Part shown: positions 11,369 through 23,284 of the stretch, one piece after another
Numbering within the stretch: the first letter of the stretch is position 1
Layout of the letters: every line of letters begins with the position of its first letter
NCBI RefSeq assembly: GCF_022201045.2
Contig: NC_068564.1
Location: 31,959,001 to 32,023,000 of the forward strand
Source: Citrus sinensis
Taxonomy: Eukaryota; Streptophyta; Magnoliopsida; Sapindales; Rutaceae
Reading direction: 5' to 3'
DNA: 64,000 bases
Made by a program: the position numbers and the translations under genes
The notes under the pieces: model-generated
The model's input: only the letters and a program-made list of their open reading frames with translations
What the model was told of the DNA's origin: nothing
The model's database searches: none

Positions 11369-12120
11369 ATTACGAGCAACCATATATGCGTCTTAAGCAT
11401 CATAGAATTACAATTCAATAAAATTTGAGAATATATTTGTTTAAACTAAACGTTGAAATCTTTCTTCTTCTTTTTTTTTAGTTTTTTGTCATGAAAATGA
11501 ATTAGCGTCAAATTAATGAAGACGGAGAGTGAGTTAATTTTATTATGCATGGCCATAAATTGAATTATAAATAACTTTTATTTGAAAATTCTTTCAAATG
11601 TACATTTTTATTCTTCCAATTTGAAGATCTTACTTAGGCAGTGAAGTTGTCAATTTAAAAGAGAAACAAATTCTTTCCTGTAATTGAGATTTTAGCCCTC
11701 AAAATATTGAATTAATGCAGAGATTTTAATTAGCTATTATCTTACATACAAGTCAAAAAATAAAATAGTATTCTTGCTATGTAAAGCATTACCGGATATT
11801 CACGTCTAGAAATTTAGTAATATTACTAAAATATAGTGTTCTTTTTTATCTTCTATTTAGTCTCCGTTAATTACCTAGATTTCAACATGAAGAAGTACGG
11901 GTATAATAGGAAGTTGGATGTACCTTTCTTAGTTACTTACAAAATTTTTATTTAATGACAAATTTTAAATGGTACTTTAACTTTCAATATCTATTATTAA
12001 ATTGTATGAATCAATAACTCAAAATTTATGTCAAAATTTTAAATAAGAAAATTTAAATTAAGATATCACCTCCCCTTATATATAATATATAATTAAAATC
12101 GAAAACAAGGTGCGAACTCA
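11369..12120. other. Spacer with a copy of DEFL 5' flanking sequence
   Basis: No gene is supported. The stretch from about 11915 (GTACCTTTCTTAGTTACTTAC) to the ATG at 12126 resembles the upstream region of the intact defensin-like gene (ATACCTTCCCTAAGTTACTA at about 10661), with an insertion of about 100 bases. The duplicated unit therefore included the promoter. Confidence 0.5.
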
Positions 12121-12149
12121 ATAAAATGGCCAAAGTAGTTGTTTATGTG
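12105..12149 (+). pseudogene. Orphan first exon of a defensin-like copy
   Basis: AAAATCGAAAACAAG followed by AATAAAATGGCCAAAGTAGTTG repeats the 5' leader and start of the DEFL first exon (MAKVVVYV). Similarity ends at about 12149, and no cysteine-coding second exon follows before the PPR gene. This is a breakpoint relic: a 5' fragment of a duplicate whose remainder is lost. Confidence 0.6.
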
Positions 12150-12405
12150 AAAATAGGCAAGCTGGCACCGCCTTTCTGGATGGGGTGCCAGCAATTTTCA
12201 ACATTCAAATATTTGAATGTTGTAAATTTAAACTTGTAAATTTAAAGAGGTGGGGTTTCTACGAGGACTGCCCAGGGGTGTCAGAAGTAGATGTCAATTT
12301 CAAATTGTTGCAACATTCATAAGATTATTTTTTGGGCCCATTTAAAGGTCCGTTTGAGAAAATTATTATGAATAAATCTTAGGTCAATATGATGTTCTCA
12401 AAGTT
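12150..12405. promoter_or_regulatory. Short upstream region of the PPR gene with palindromes
   Basis: This stretch must hold the PPR promoter or 5' UTR if the defensin relic marks its left limit. It contains a perfect 24-bp palindrome at 12199-12222 centred on AAATATTT and a TGGCACC/GGTGCCA inverted pair at 12164-12191. No TATA box stands out. Confidence 0.35.
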
Positions 12406-12492
12406 ATGCTACACTACACTACAATTACAAATACACCCTCGGCGGGCTTTATTTTTGTTTCATGGCACGTTGCCATACATGTAATGGAAATA

Positions 12493-14852
12493 ATGCTTCT
12501 TCGAGCAAAAGCTTATTCCCGCCATCTTGCCTTTACCGAACTTAACGACCCAAGTCTTCTAAGAGAAAAACTCCTATCCCTCTTGAAAAAATGTCCATCC
12601 ACAAAAACAGTGCAACAAATTCACACTCAAATGCTGATAAATTTTATACAAAAACCCAACTTCCTTCTTATCAGAATCATTGATCTTAAAGACTTCAATT
12701 ACGCTTCCCTTCTCTTTCACCAAATCTCGAGACCCAATGAGTACGCTTTCAATGTAATGATCCGCGGGTTGACAACTGCGTGGCAAAAATACTCTCATTC
12801 TCTTAAACTCTATTACCAAATGAAACGTTTGGGCTTAAAACCAGATAATTTTACGTACCCGTTTGTGTTTATATCGTGTGCGAATCTTTTGGCGTTGAAT
12901 CATGGGGTTTCTGTTCATTCATCGGTGTTTAAGATTGGACTGGATGAGGACGATCACGTGAGTCATTCTTTGATTACTATGTATGCGAGGTGTGGTAAAT
13001 TGGATAGTGCGCGTAAGGTGTTTGATGAAATTAGAGAGAGAGATTTGGTGTCGTGGAATTCGATGATTTCGGGGTATTCGAAGATGGGTTATGCGAAGGA
13101 AGCAGTAGAGTTGTTTGGGAGAATGAGGGAGGAGGAGTTTTTGCCAGATGAAATTACGTTAGTGAGCGTTCTTGGATCGTGTGGGGACTTGGGGGATTTA
13201 GTGTTGGGTAAGTGGGTGGAGGGGTTTGTGGTGAAGAATAAGATGGACTTGAACTTTTATATGGGCTCTGCGTTAATTGATATGTATGGGAAGTGTGGGG
13301 CTTTAGTGTCTGCGAGGCAGGTCTTTGATGCGATGGTTAATAAAGATGTAGTTACATGGAATGCAATGATCACAGCGTAAGTGATTCTTGTTTGCACTTG
13401 CTTTACTATTTTATGTTTTAAAATCATCTCTGAAGGAAACATTGGCTTAGATTCATCTGCACAGCTTTGACTAATTGGAGAGCTTTTGCCCAACTGATGA
13501 CTTAGCTTTTCTCTTCAGAATGACTGTCTTTGCTAATGTTTAGATATGTCAATGAGAAAGATGATTAGTATTTGAAGATCTGTTGATTTTTGCTGAAAAT
13601 CAAATTGATTTGACATCTTAGAGTTCCTCGCTGATTGATGAACGTGGAAAGAAAAATTTCTCTTGCTTAGATTTTGGTGCGCAAAATGTGATTGATTATC
13701 TTGAAATAATGGCTTTTCTCATTTCCTCCTTATTGATTATATTGAAATATGAAATTTTACCTAGTAAACAATTTTAGAAGCATTGTGCTAAGATGATGGA
13801 ACTTGACTTGGATTGGCTCTGTTACAACATCATCGATATAATTTTCGTAAGAATGCGATTCCTGACGGGCAACACTGACTGTCTTTGCATCATATTTTTA
13901 CATGTATGCATATTTTTTCTTTTTTAACATATGAATCTTCTATGCAGTAACTATATTTTATTGGTTTCTGTGCTTAGTAACTGTTTATTTGACGTAAGAC
14001 AGATATGCACAAAATGGCTTGTCGAATGAAGCAATAATGCTGTTCAATCGCATGAAATACGCTGGAGTTAATCCAGATAAAATTACATTGATAGGAGTAC
14101 TATCTGCATGTGCCTCTATTGGGGCTCTTGATTTGGGGAAGTGGGTTGATAAATATGCGTCACAAAGAGGCCTACGACATGACATATTTGTTGCTACTGC
14201 TTTAATTGACATGCATGCTAAGTGTGGGAGCATAGATGATGCACTAAAAGTTTTTGAAGACATGCCTGTAACAAATGAGGTCTCTTGGAATGCCATGATT
14301 TCGGCACTTGCTTTTAATGGACGAGCCCATGAGGCATTGTTACTGTTCGAGCGCATGTCTAAGGAGGGTGGGGCTGCCCGCCCAAACGATGTCACGTTTA
14401 TAGGAGTACTTTCTGCATGTGTTCATGCTGGATTGGTTGATGAAGGTCGTCGATTGTTTGATTTGATGAGTTCATCATTTGGGTTAATCCCAAAGAGTGA
14501 GCATTACTCTTGCATGGTTGATCTTTATGCACGAGCTGGACATTTGTCTGAAGCTTGGGATTTTGTTGAGAGGATGCCTGAAAAAGTAGATGAGATTGTT
14601 CTAGGGGCTTTGCTTGGTGCATGTCAGAAGCAGAAAAATACTGATGTAAGTCAGCGGGTGATGCAACTGCTTCCGGAGATAGAATCTTCAAATTCTGGGA
14701 ACTATGTTATCTCATCGAAAATATTTGCAAATTTGAAAATGTGGGATGACTCGGCAAAGATGAGGGCTTTGATGAGAGAGAAGGGTGTCAGTAAGACTCC
14801 TGGTTGTAGCTGGATTGGAATTGATGATCCGAAGCAGTCTAATTGGAAATAG
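12493..14852 (+). CDS. E-class PPR protein, At2g34400-like
   Basis: Two exons, 12493-13376 and 14003-14852, with a 626-bp intron (donor GC|GTAAGTG, acceptor GACAG|ATATG) that restores ..ITA-YAQNG... The product is 577 residues from the ATG at 12493. In-frame ATGs at 12484 and 12406 would add 3 or 29 residues; I prefer 12493 because the following stretch ([11 protein letters not shown]) is basic and acid-free, as in organelle transit peptides. Tandem PLS-type repeats are plain: repeated [50 protein letters not shown] and [10 protein letters not shown] blocks, ending in the H-P-G-CSWI region. Overall order and wording match Arabidopsis At2g34400, a PPR of the E subgroup; such proteins bind organelle RNA for editing or processing. 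Here the reading frame stops about 8 residues after CSWI, whereas the Arabidopsis protein continues for some 50 residues, so the E-motif tail appears shortened. Codon use and frame are intact over the whole length. Confidence 0.88.
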
Positions 14853-16343
14853 TTAAAATGCTCATACTTTTTTGGAAAAGAACTCTTGAGTCTGTTTGAA
14901 TGACAAAGAAAAAGTGCCAAAATTTTGATAAAATCTTTCATTCTATATATGGCTGGTACCTGGGCAAAGAAGAACAGCCATATTGTCCTCCAGTCACCAA
15001 GCCTACAACTAAAACAATCATCACTAATGAATTTATTGCCAGGAGATTTTCTATAGAGTAACTCTCTATCCTTTGTTGTCATTGCATTCCTGAGGCAGCT
15101 ACAGATTGGTAACTATAAATTTGAGGAGATTTTGACAATTTGTTGTCATCTGGAATCAATCATGATGTACACATTGCTTTTCTGAGGTAAACTGGTCTAT
15201 CTTTTTCATTTGTTTTAAGTTACATGCAGTCTTGTTTCTTGTTTACTTTAAAATTGGTAAAGGAAACAGTTTTTGCAAGTTAATTTGTTTCTGGAGCTCT
15301 ACTGTTTTTTCAATTGCATTACACTGCCTATAACGATGTTACTGTACAAATCTTATTCATGATAGAAAGAGAAAAAATGCATCAGAAAATACCCAAAAAA
15401 GGTGCCTGTTTGACAAAATGGGCTCTGATTTTGTTTTCAATGCTTACATCTATCTAATGTTATTATTTAAAAGAATTCCTGCCTCTTTATCTAGAAGGTG
15501 AAGTATGACGAGTAAGGTTCATTTAAATATAATAACTTCTTTGATTCAAAGTGCCTCTCAACCTTCTCTGTTTTCAGGTTCTGAATTCAGTCGTACAAAG
15601 AGTGATGTCATTGGAAGAGTAGATGTGGAATCCTAAAGGTCATTGAGCTGGATATTGAGATCCTCAAGGTAACTAAAGACTGCATTCAATTTCTTCAATC
15701 TGGCGTTAATTTGTCTGGTTACTTGTTACATGTTACTTTTATTTCAGTCTCATACTCTCATTACATGCACGCATTCTATTGAATAACTATATTTTGTAGG
15801 TATCATAAATCACATATCAAGCCATAATTTGTCAATGCCAGTGGTTCACTTTTTCTGCATCCAATGTCCAATGACAGGTTTGGCTCATTAACAAGAACAA
15901 AAGTTAGATCATCAACTTATGGATAATTTGAATCAAAATATCTATTCGTAATTAAAAATTTGTCCAATTGAGATGAAGGACCAGTTTTACCTGGATCCAT
16001 CATTACAAATTTGATGAAGGGGTTTGCCTGTGGTCAATGCTACAGATGTTGATAGTTGCTCTCTATAGAATCTAATCTTTGATGAGCAAGATCTCACATA
16101 CATGAGCTTGCCGCTGATGTACTTGTGATTTCATCTTTAGTTGCCCGATGGAATTTGGGATGTATAACCTTACCTATGCAATAATGTGGTTTATTTTCTA
16201 CCAGTTTAAATGTTTAGGGCTAACAATTATTTTAAGATATGTTTGGAATTAAAATGCGTGATATAAGTGAGTGGATGCATGATTAATAAATATTTAGTTG
16301 TAAAGTAAAAGTGAATGTTTACAGAATAATTTATCAGTATTGT
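14853..16343. other. PPR 3' UTR, possibly spliced, then spacer
   Basis: Splice-like signals suggest non-coding 3' exons: a donor GAG|GTAAAC at 15187, an acceptor TTTTCAG at 15577, a candidate exon 15578-15668 and a donor AAG|GTAACT at 15669. None of these extends the PPR reading frame in an obvious way. RNA reads would decide. The remainder shows nothing that I can name. Confidence 0.35.
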
Positions 16344-17055
16344 TTTAAAATTAAGAAAAATGATACTTGCACTCTCAAGGTTTGGGAAAAATATTCATAA
16401 AGACCCCCCAAGTTTTTAATAAGAGGCATCAAGACCCTCTTTTGACCATAATATCTTTGACTTTATAAAACAAAAAAAAAAATTGACCCCAAAATTTTAT
16501 AATAAATAGATATGTGACATTAAAATAATAGTAATAATAATATATTTAAAAATATTTTTATATCCTTCGCTCTTGAATCTAAAACCATATCTGGTTTTGC
16601 CTCCCCTTAGAGCGACCCTTCCGAAACAACATTCTAGCAACTTCGTTTTCAGCCAGCGTTCTCAAATAAATAAATTAAAATTAAAATTATTTTGATTATT
16701 ATTTAATATTAATAATAGGGATATATTTTGTTAATTGTAAAATCTATTTAACCTAAAGATTTATTTAAAATCTTCATAATAAATATAAATATATTATTAA
16801 AATAAATATAATAATTTAAATTTTTAATATTGATTTTAAATGTTAAAATTTTTTTTAGTCTACTAGATAGATTATATTGTTTATATTGAATTTGTATTAA
16901 TTAAAAAGCATTAAAGTCAATCTTCTAATTATTAAATTTAAAGGATATTATGCTTAAAAAATGGAGTTTTGATATCTTCTTTTAAAAATTTAGAGATTTT
17001 TATAACTATTTTTCAAACTTTAAAAGTGTAAGTATTCCATTTTCTTTAAAATTAA
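16344..17055. mobile_element. MULE-type MITE with ~10-bp TSD
   Basis: The element body is 16355-17044 (690 bp). The left end is GAAAAATGATACTTGCAC; the right end in reverse complement is GAAAATGGAATACTTACAC. Inverted arms of about 85 bases share AGTTT..AAAA..TCATAAAGA-like blocks and end near ..GACCATAAT. Flanking TTTAAAATTAA occurs at 16344-16354 and 17045-17055. The interior is AT-rich and non-coding. The left arm closely resembles that of the element at 6057, so both belong to one family. Confidence 0.8.
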
Positions 17056-17938
17056 AGAGACACAATAGTTATAAGCATAGCCCTTACTTATTTTGACTTG
17101 AATGATCAAGCATGGGCACTTAAATGGCAGAAAATGAATGTCAATATAACTACGTCTGTTGATGGTTTATACTTTTATTGAATAGCATTATTTTCAGAGA
17201 GCTTTCCACATACCACAAGTGCCAGAAATTCGACTCAAATTATGTGGTGAACATTTGGAAGCACATCAAATCAATTTGAAATGACTAATTCCAATCATGA
17301 TTATCAGTTTCTCCACTCATAATTGTCATTTTCGCATCTATTTTGCCTTCATAATTGGTGGATGATACCATTATGTAATTTTGAAAGTGTCAATATCATT
17401 ATCTATTTGGAATCGAGTGGAGGTGACGTCAAAATATTGAAATTGGGGTTTTGCCACTCACTTAGTGGCGGAAGTCCGCGCAACCCCCGAAATTTTGATT
17501 TTTTTTATAATTATAATGACAATTTTAAGATATTAAGTAAAAAAATAAAAAGTTGAGAAAATTATTAATAATCAGTAACTCCTAAATGTTGAAAATATAT
17601 TAATACCTCTTACTAATTTATATTTCTTATTATTTTAATTTTTTATACAAAAAGTAAATTATTTAATTTTTTTCTCCCTCGTTAAGGAGCCGTAATTGTT
17701 ATTTAATCGTATTTGAAGTCCCTAAGACTCAAAATTGTCATTTTCATCTTCTATTTACTTTGCTAAGTTTATTTTACAAAACATAACTAAAAGAACGATT
17801 CTACTTTCCTCTTCATTTTTTTTTTAATTCTCTCCCACTAGGGTCAAGGATCCAAGTTTATTTTGTTCATTGTCCCACAAATTAGTTTTCAAGAAAGAAC
17901 GACAGCTCTCAATCTCATTCAACGGCTCAACCCAAAGT
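17056..17938. other. Intergenic DNA, nothing firm
   Basis: No coding sequence that I recognise. A fragment TTAGTGGCGGAAGTCCGCGCAAC at about 17461 resembles the GTGGCGGA ends of hAT-like elements, but I cannot pair it with a second end. Confidence 0.4.
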
Positions 17939-18292
17939 AAAAGTGGGGTAATAAAACCATTTGGGCTTAGCCCAAGTGGCTAGAGCCACTCCCTCACAAA
18001 TGTGAGGGAAGGGGTTCGAGCCTCCGCAGTCGCATTGTAAGGGTTTAATTTAAATATTCTTCCTTGGAGTCCTTGAGCTCAAGTGAAGACAGTCTTTCTC
18101 CCAGGATGGGAGTTTGACATCCCTCGAATATTTGAGAGGGTTAAAAATCTGAACGGTGTCATATCAGCATTCATATCAATAGGGCTCAGTATAAATATAT
18201 GATTGTACATATCAATTATACTCTCATGTAATATGAACTGTAATTTGAGCAATAGTCTCATGTAATCAAAAAAAAAAAAGTGGGGTAATAAA
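17939..18292 (+). mobile_element. tRNA-derived SINE with 17-bp TSD
   Basis: The element is about 17956-18275. Near the 5' end sit an A-box-like TGGCTAGAGCC (17977-17987) and a B-box GGTTCGAGCCT (18013-18023), spaced as in a Pol III type 2 promoter of tRNA origin. The 3' end is a poly-A run (18268-18279). A perfect direct repeat, AAAAGTGGGGTAATAAA, lies at 17939-17955 and 18276-18292, the long TSD expected of LINE-mediated retroposition. The tRNA-like head is only partly folded, so it is not a tRNA gene. The perfect TSD suggests a rather recent insertion. Confidence 0.88.
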
Positions 18293-20100
18293 GTCCCAAA
18301 AAGGGGCAATGACAAATGTGGAAATCAATTTTGTTTTTTTAATTACCATGCATACTAAACAAAATGCCTTTTGTTCCTTATTTATTTATTTAGTTTTGAA
18401 TTTTTAGGGTCTCAAAAGTCTTAATGCCTTTTGTTGCTTTGTATGATGCATGAACATGCTCGCGTCAGAAACTAGAACTGCTCAATGTCTAATTCGGTGA
18501 CAAAGAAAACATAAATAATAAAATGGGCCACGTCCGTGTTCCTCTTTCTTCACCCGACAAGGCCCGCAGTAGGCAACTATAAGATTGTGAATCGCTGACA
18601 CGTTTTCCACTAACCATTGTCCATCTAGCACTATATTTTCTCCAAAAATTACTCTTGAAGTAGCCCGCTTTCTTCTTCCTCTTATCTCGGACTGTTGGAA
18701 TCCATTATATGCCCATCATTTTCATTTCAACTGCACAATCCTTGTGCCGCTCTTTAAGGCGTGCTCAATAATTGAAACCAACGGGGCTAAATATTTTCAT
18801 AGATTTAATGTCGGGATCCCACTATTTACCGTGGTTTGAGATGAGAATACGTTACCAAAATGTAGGCTTTATCAAGAGGAGAAGATTGTATGGTGATTGT
18901 TGACGTTACATCCATTATTCAATTCTCACAATACTGAGGAGTTTGGCATATGTTATTATTAAAGGTGTGTTTGCTTGCTGAACTTTTAATCGGATCATAT
19001 CTTTAGAGACCACTGAGAGATATAATGTTTACATTGTTGGCATACAAATTAAACAACCGAGTATTCCCAAGCATACACATTCGATTTTAAAAGTAAAATG
19101 GTACAAAATCTAACTCATTCAAATCAATTCAATCCAAAATCTTACTATCATTTAACAATCGTATTCGTTACAACACGAATTTTGTATCCTAACTTTTATA
19201 TACGTGACATTATTTATTTTGTTGGAAAAGTCGAGATTAGGATGGGTGGATAATTTATAAAGGACTAAAAGTACAAATATGTAAAAAGAGGTTCCCAATC
19301 CTGTAGATTTGGAGGTCTTCCTATTGCTCGGAAACTGCCTTAAAATATACATTCCGTCATACGTTGCAGGTGGGGGAGCAAATATAAAAATTTTTAAACA
19401 ATTTAGAACAGGATTGGCCATGATAGTAGAAAAAGGCATACTTGCAACAAAAGCTGTCCTCTCATGCAATGTTGCAATATACTGTAAATAAACCAGCAAG
19501 GTGCCTACTTTTCACGATGCTTTTTGGATAAACAATTGTTATGTAACCTAACACACTTTTCTTCAAAAACAATAAACCTATATAAGACTTTACTTTCCTG
19601 AAACTTCAAAAATCTAAAGCCAAATGTTACTTAAGAAAATTGAGATTGTCCACCATATAAACTCTTGTATATTAATAGTTTTGTAATGAATAATATTATT
19701 AAAACTTATTTACACTCACGTATAAACTAATTCAGTACACCTATCTATTGAGAAGTTTTTTGGTGTTATTGGAGTATTGATTGTTATCCATTCACTATTT
19801 ACTACATGTATATGTATATGTATCTTATCATGATTGGTTGAAATATACACATAACAATAAGTGAATGAAAAGGAAGTAATGCTCCGAAACACTTAAGAAA
19901 TTTTCCTATTTAAGTTGTCACATGGTTCTCATCTATCTACATACACTTAAGAAATTTTCCTATATCGTTAGTTTTTACTCTTTCATTGATTTAACACATT
20001 ACTATGTGAGCAAGGTGTATTAATAGTTTTAAATAGATTTAGGGGGAAAAAAACTTTCTTAAGTGTATGTAGATATAATTAGTCGTATTGCTAATTAAAG
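18293..20100. other. Intergenic DNA with a small foldback
   Basis: No supported gene. A 21-bp perfect inverted repeat lies at 19934-19954 and 20055-20075 (core ATACACTTAAGAAA / TTTCTTAAGTGTAT), and a partial direct copy of the same motif (CACTTAAGAAATTTTCCTAT) occurs at 19891. The reading frame at 19309-19491 has no homolog that I know; its GCAGGTGGGGGAGCAAATAT stretch recurs with one change near 21971, so it may be a dispersed repeat. Confidence 0.45.
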
Positions 20101-20697
20101 TTAAAATCATGGATAAATGCTCGTTTAGCCCCTATGTTTGACTTAAGTAGATGTTTAATCCTTATATTTTAAAGAATGCCATAAGACATTCGTGCTATTA
20201 AATGCATTATATTTTTGCCCATACTTGTTCTTTACTTTTACAATAATATCCTTACAACAATACTGTTGACATCGATCAATTTACCTATAAAAAATTTAAT
20301 TAATTAATTAAACAAATAATTATTTATTAGCAAATTAACCAATAGATATCACTATAAAAGAACTTTTCTTTTTTGTATTCTTGCAATAATCTTACCTAAT
20401 AATTATTTATAAAAAATTAATTTACTAAATTAATCCTACAAGTAAAATAATAACATAAACGCTTCACTATTTTTTTAAAAAATTTGTTCTACTTTCAAGG
20501 ATCATTGGATAAATTAATTTTTTTTATTTTTATTAATATCGCTAAGGATATTATTATAAAAAGTAAGAAAAAGTAAGAGTAGGAAATATAACATATTAAT
20601 CAATAAGATTATCTTAAAATATTTTTTAAAATATAAAAATTAAATAGATCTCTACAACAAAATAGAAGGAATAAATAAATATTTATCCTTAAAATCA
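20101..20697. mobile_element. Mutator-type MITE with 9-bp TSD
   Basis: The element body is 20110-20688 (579 bp). The left end (T)GGATAAATGCTCGTTTA and the reverse complement of the right end, GGATAAATATTTATTTA, begin arms of about 60 bases that both reach TTTATATTTTAAA. The flanking repeat TTAAAATCA is perfect at 20101-20109 and 20689-20697. The arms are diverged from each other, so it is an older copy. No coding capacity. Confidence 0.78.
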
Positions 20698-22387
20698 CTC
20701 ACAAATTTTTATCTTCGATAGTCTCCCCCCCACACACTAAAGTGGTCACATATAGACAACTTTATTTAACCAAGAGCCATTTGATCTTTCTAAAAAGCTT
20801 AGCCTTTGACCCGCTCCATTATCTTGAAAGGTGAGTTGATTGTACAAGAAAATTAACTAGGCATGTTGAGGGAAATTCGATATTGCGTATTGTGTCATTG
20901 CCTTTCAAGAGCACTAACATTTAGAAACCAGAGAATCTCAATGATTTAACCAAAAAAAATGCGGATGTGGAAACACTAAAGGAGCAATTATTTATATTCG
21001 TTGATGAAGAAATTATAAAATTAAACCCTTGAAAGCCTATGCAAAAGTTGATAAGAAAGATGCAAAAGCCATGGCTTATGTGAAAAAGATATCCACCATA
21101 TACAATAAAGTGAACAAATTGTACAATTAAACATTGGCAATTGGCACACAAAAAACAAGAAGGCAACGAAGAAGACCCTAGTGGATGACTCTGCAAATTT
21201 TGTATTTCAGAATCATTGCACCAATAACATGATTTGGATCCCAGAAACATAAATCTAAATGGTGCTACCTAAATCATCACTCTATCTTTATCTTTTGTCA
21301 AAAGGCTGCTAAAGTTATGCAATATTCTAAGGATCTTGAATTTCATTAGCTTTTTATGTGGCTATAGATTAAGCAACAATTCTTGTTTAATTGTGCGGAT
21401 AAGAGAATATAAATCTTGTATGCAATGAGCATATAGGATGCTAGCAATATAAAAAAACTGTTTATAGTTACTGAATAATTTTTCAATAAGGGATTCTTTA
21501 AGATATTAAAGTAAGGAATAAACTAATAAAGTATATTGTATTAGAATATTATTTATTTATTTATTGTCTTTTAGGTAATGACTCATAGTTACTAATTATA
21601 CATTGTTTATAACCCACTCAGAGATTTTAATTTTTAACAAAGTCTATCAATAAATTGAATACAAGTAATTAATTAGTAATTGTGACACAATTAAGAATGT
21701 ACAAATTTTTTAATTTTTTAATCAATTATTTATTTTTATAAATACATGCATGACATAAAATCTTTAAAAATTTATAGAGAATTCAAACTCCATTAAATAA
21801 ACTGAATTTTTAATGGTTTCGGTTCTTAAGAAATCAGCACAGTTAGTTATGGTTTTAAAACAACTTGGCTCTATATTCCAGTGTTCGAAGATCGAAAGCA
21901 AAAAGGTAGAAACTGAATTTCAATTATGCGGAAATTTGATCTTCAAAAGTAAACTTTTGTCTCATGTAAGCAGGTGGGGGAACAAATATGAATTTCATAA
22001 TATATGTGCATGATACAACTAACATTGATGCTCTTTGAAATGAAGAATGATGTAGACAGAAGTATCTGAATATTTGATGTACAGGGTTGCTCAGTTTACT
22101 AATGATATATATTTGGTGGCAGCGTATATATCTTGGCATATAAGATTCTTGCCTAACATGAACTCTTTAAAATGAAATTTAAAGTTTTGATAGGTGATTT
22201 AATGTATATGACAGGAGATTCTTTAAAGTATATCTACTCTCTCCCTCATGAAAAATGCTCAGTAAGACAAAACCTTATAGTTGGTATGAATTCAAACTCA
22301 ATTTTTTTTTAAAAAAATTTTTTCTGTACGTTTTCACTCACCCATTCAAACTCAATTTCAGAATCTGAGTTATATGAAAACCGCTTC
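20698..22387. other. Intergenic DNA, no gene recognised
   Basis: Short frames (for example 20921-21250 minus and 21813-22013 plus) have neither recognisable domains nor splice support. I see no ordered repeat. Confidence 0.45.
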
Positions 22388-22850
22388 TTACCACTAGTTA
22401 AAATAACTATAAAGAAATACACACACACACACACACACACTTAGACGGCGAGTAAAAAATGCTTATTCTTCGGAGAAAGATGAATATGAACCAATCTACG
22501 TTAGCCAGTAAAATTATTAACTAGAGAAACTATAGCCCATTAAGCTTCAGCGGGACAAAGATTGTATTCGCATTTCACTCTACTATTGGTTGAATTGAAA
22601 TGATTTGTTTAGTCAAAAACTCAAATTATCATAATAGCGTTTTCATGTGCTTAATTAATAGCAAATTTGGTGAATACATCCACTTCCATATATATGTTAT
22701 CCTAAACATGCAATTGATTATTTTGTTGTGAATATTAAGTATGACAAAGCGTATTCCAATTTGTTCAAGGTAGCTCAATGCACTTTTCGGACTTTACTTA
22801 AAGATAATGTCCTTTTAATTAAATAGTCACAATTTTGCATGGTAGCGTGT
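22388..22850. repeat. Left copy of a ~1.55-kb spaced duplication
   Basis: This stretch aligns with 23943-24440 at an offset of 1548-1590. Shared blocks include ACTAGTTAAAATAAC, GATGAATATGA, TTGAATTGAAATGATTTGTT and ATCCACTTCCATATATATG. An AC dinucleotide run (22420-22440) is present only in this copy. The pair brackets the defensin-like pseudogene at 23285. Confidence 0.75.
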
Positions 22851-23284
22851 AAAGAAAATAGAAACAAGTTCTTGCTAATCCATATATACAGCAACCTGCA
22901 ACGAAATCCATAAGAACGAAAATTTCTTTTACACCATTTTTATAACATTTTTCAAAATCATTTTGTTTTGCGAAGTGTTCTATTACTTTTCTTCATAATT
23001 GATTATAGTTGGAGCCACAATGATCTAAGATGGGTTCATAGAGATTTTGTTTGGGTATAATATCAAAACAACTTCGTACAATTTTAATATATCTACAACA
23101 ACTTGTGAATTTTAAACATAACAGTGATGTAAATGTCATATGTTGTTATTAAAATTTGAGAAATATTCTACGTCATGAACTTTCACTTCCTGAACTAAAT
23201 TATTGACTATATGTCCTTGCAACTTATAATTATATTCAATCATTCGCCACCAACATCACGATTACTTTAAAAGTAATAATAGAA

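Noticed and set aside
13985..15082. Long minus-strand frames opposite the PPR gene
   Set aside because: Shadows of the PPR coding strand; no domain of their own.
17971..18030. Possible tRNA gene with A and B boxes
   Set aside because: No full cloverleaf or anticodon arm, and it lies at the head of a unit with poly-A and TSD, so it is a SINE.
19309..19491. 60-codon frame (AGGGANIKIFKQF...)
   Set aside because: No recognised family. Part of it recurs at 21971, so it is more likely a repeat fragment.
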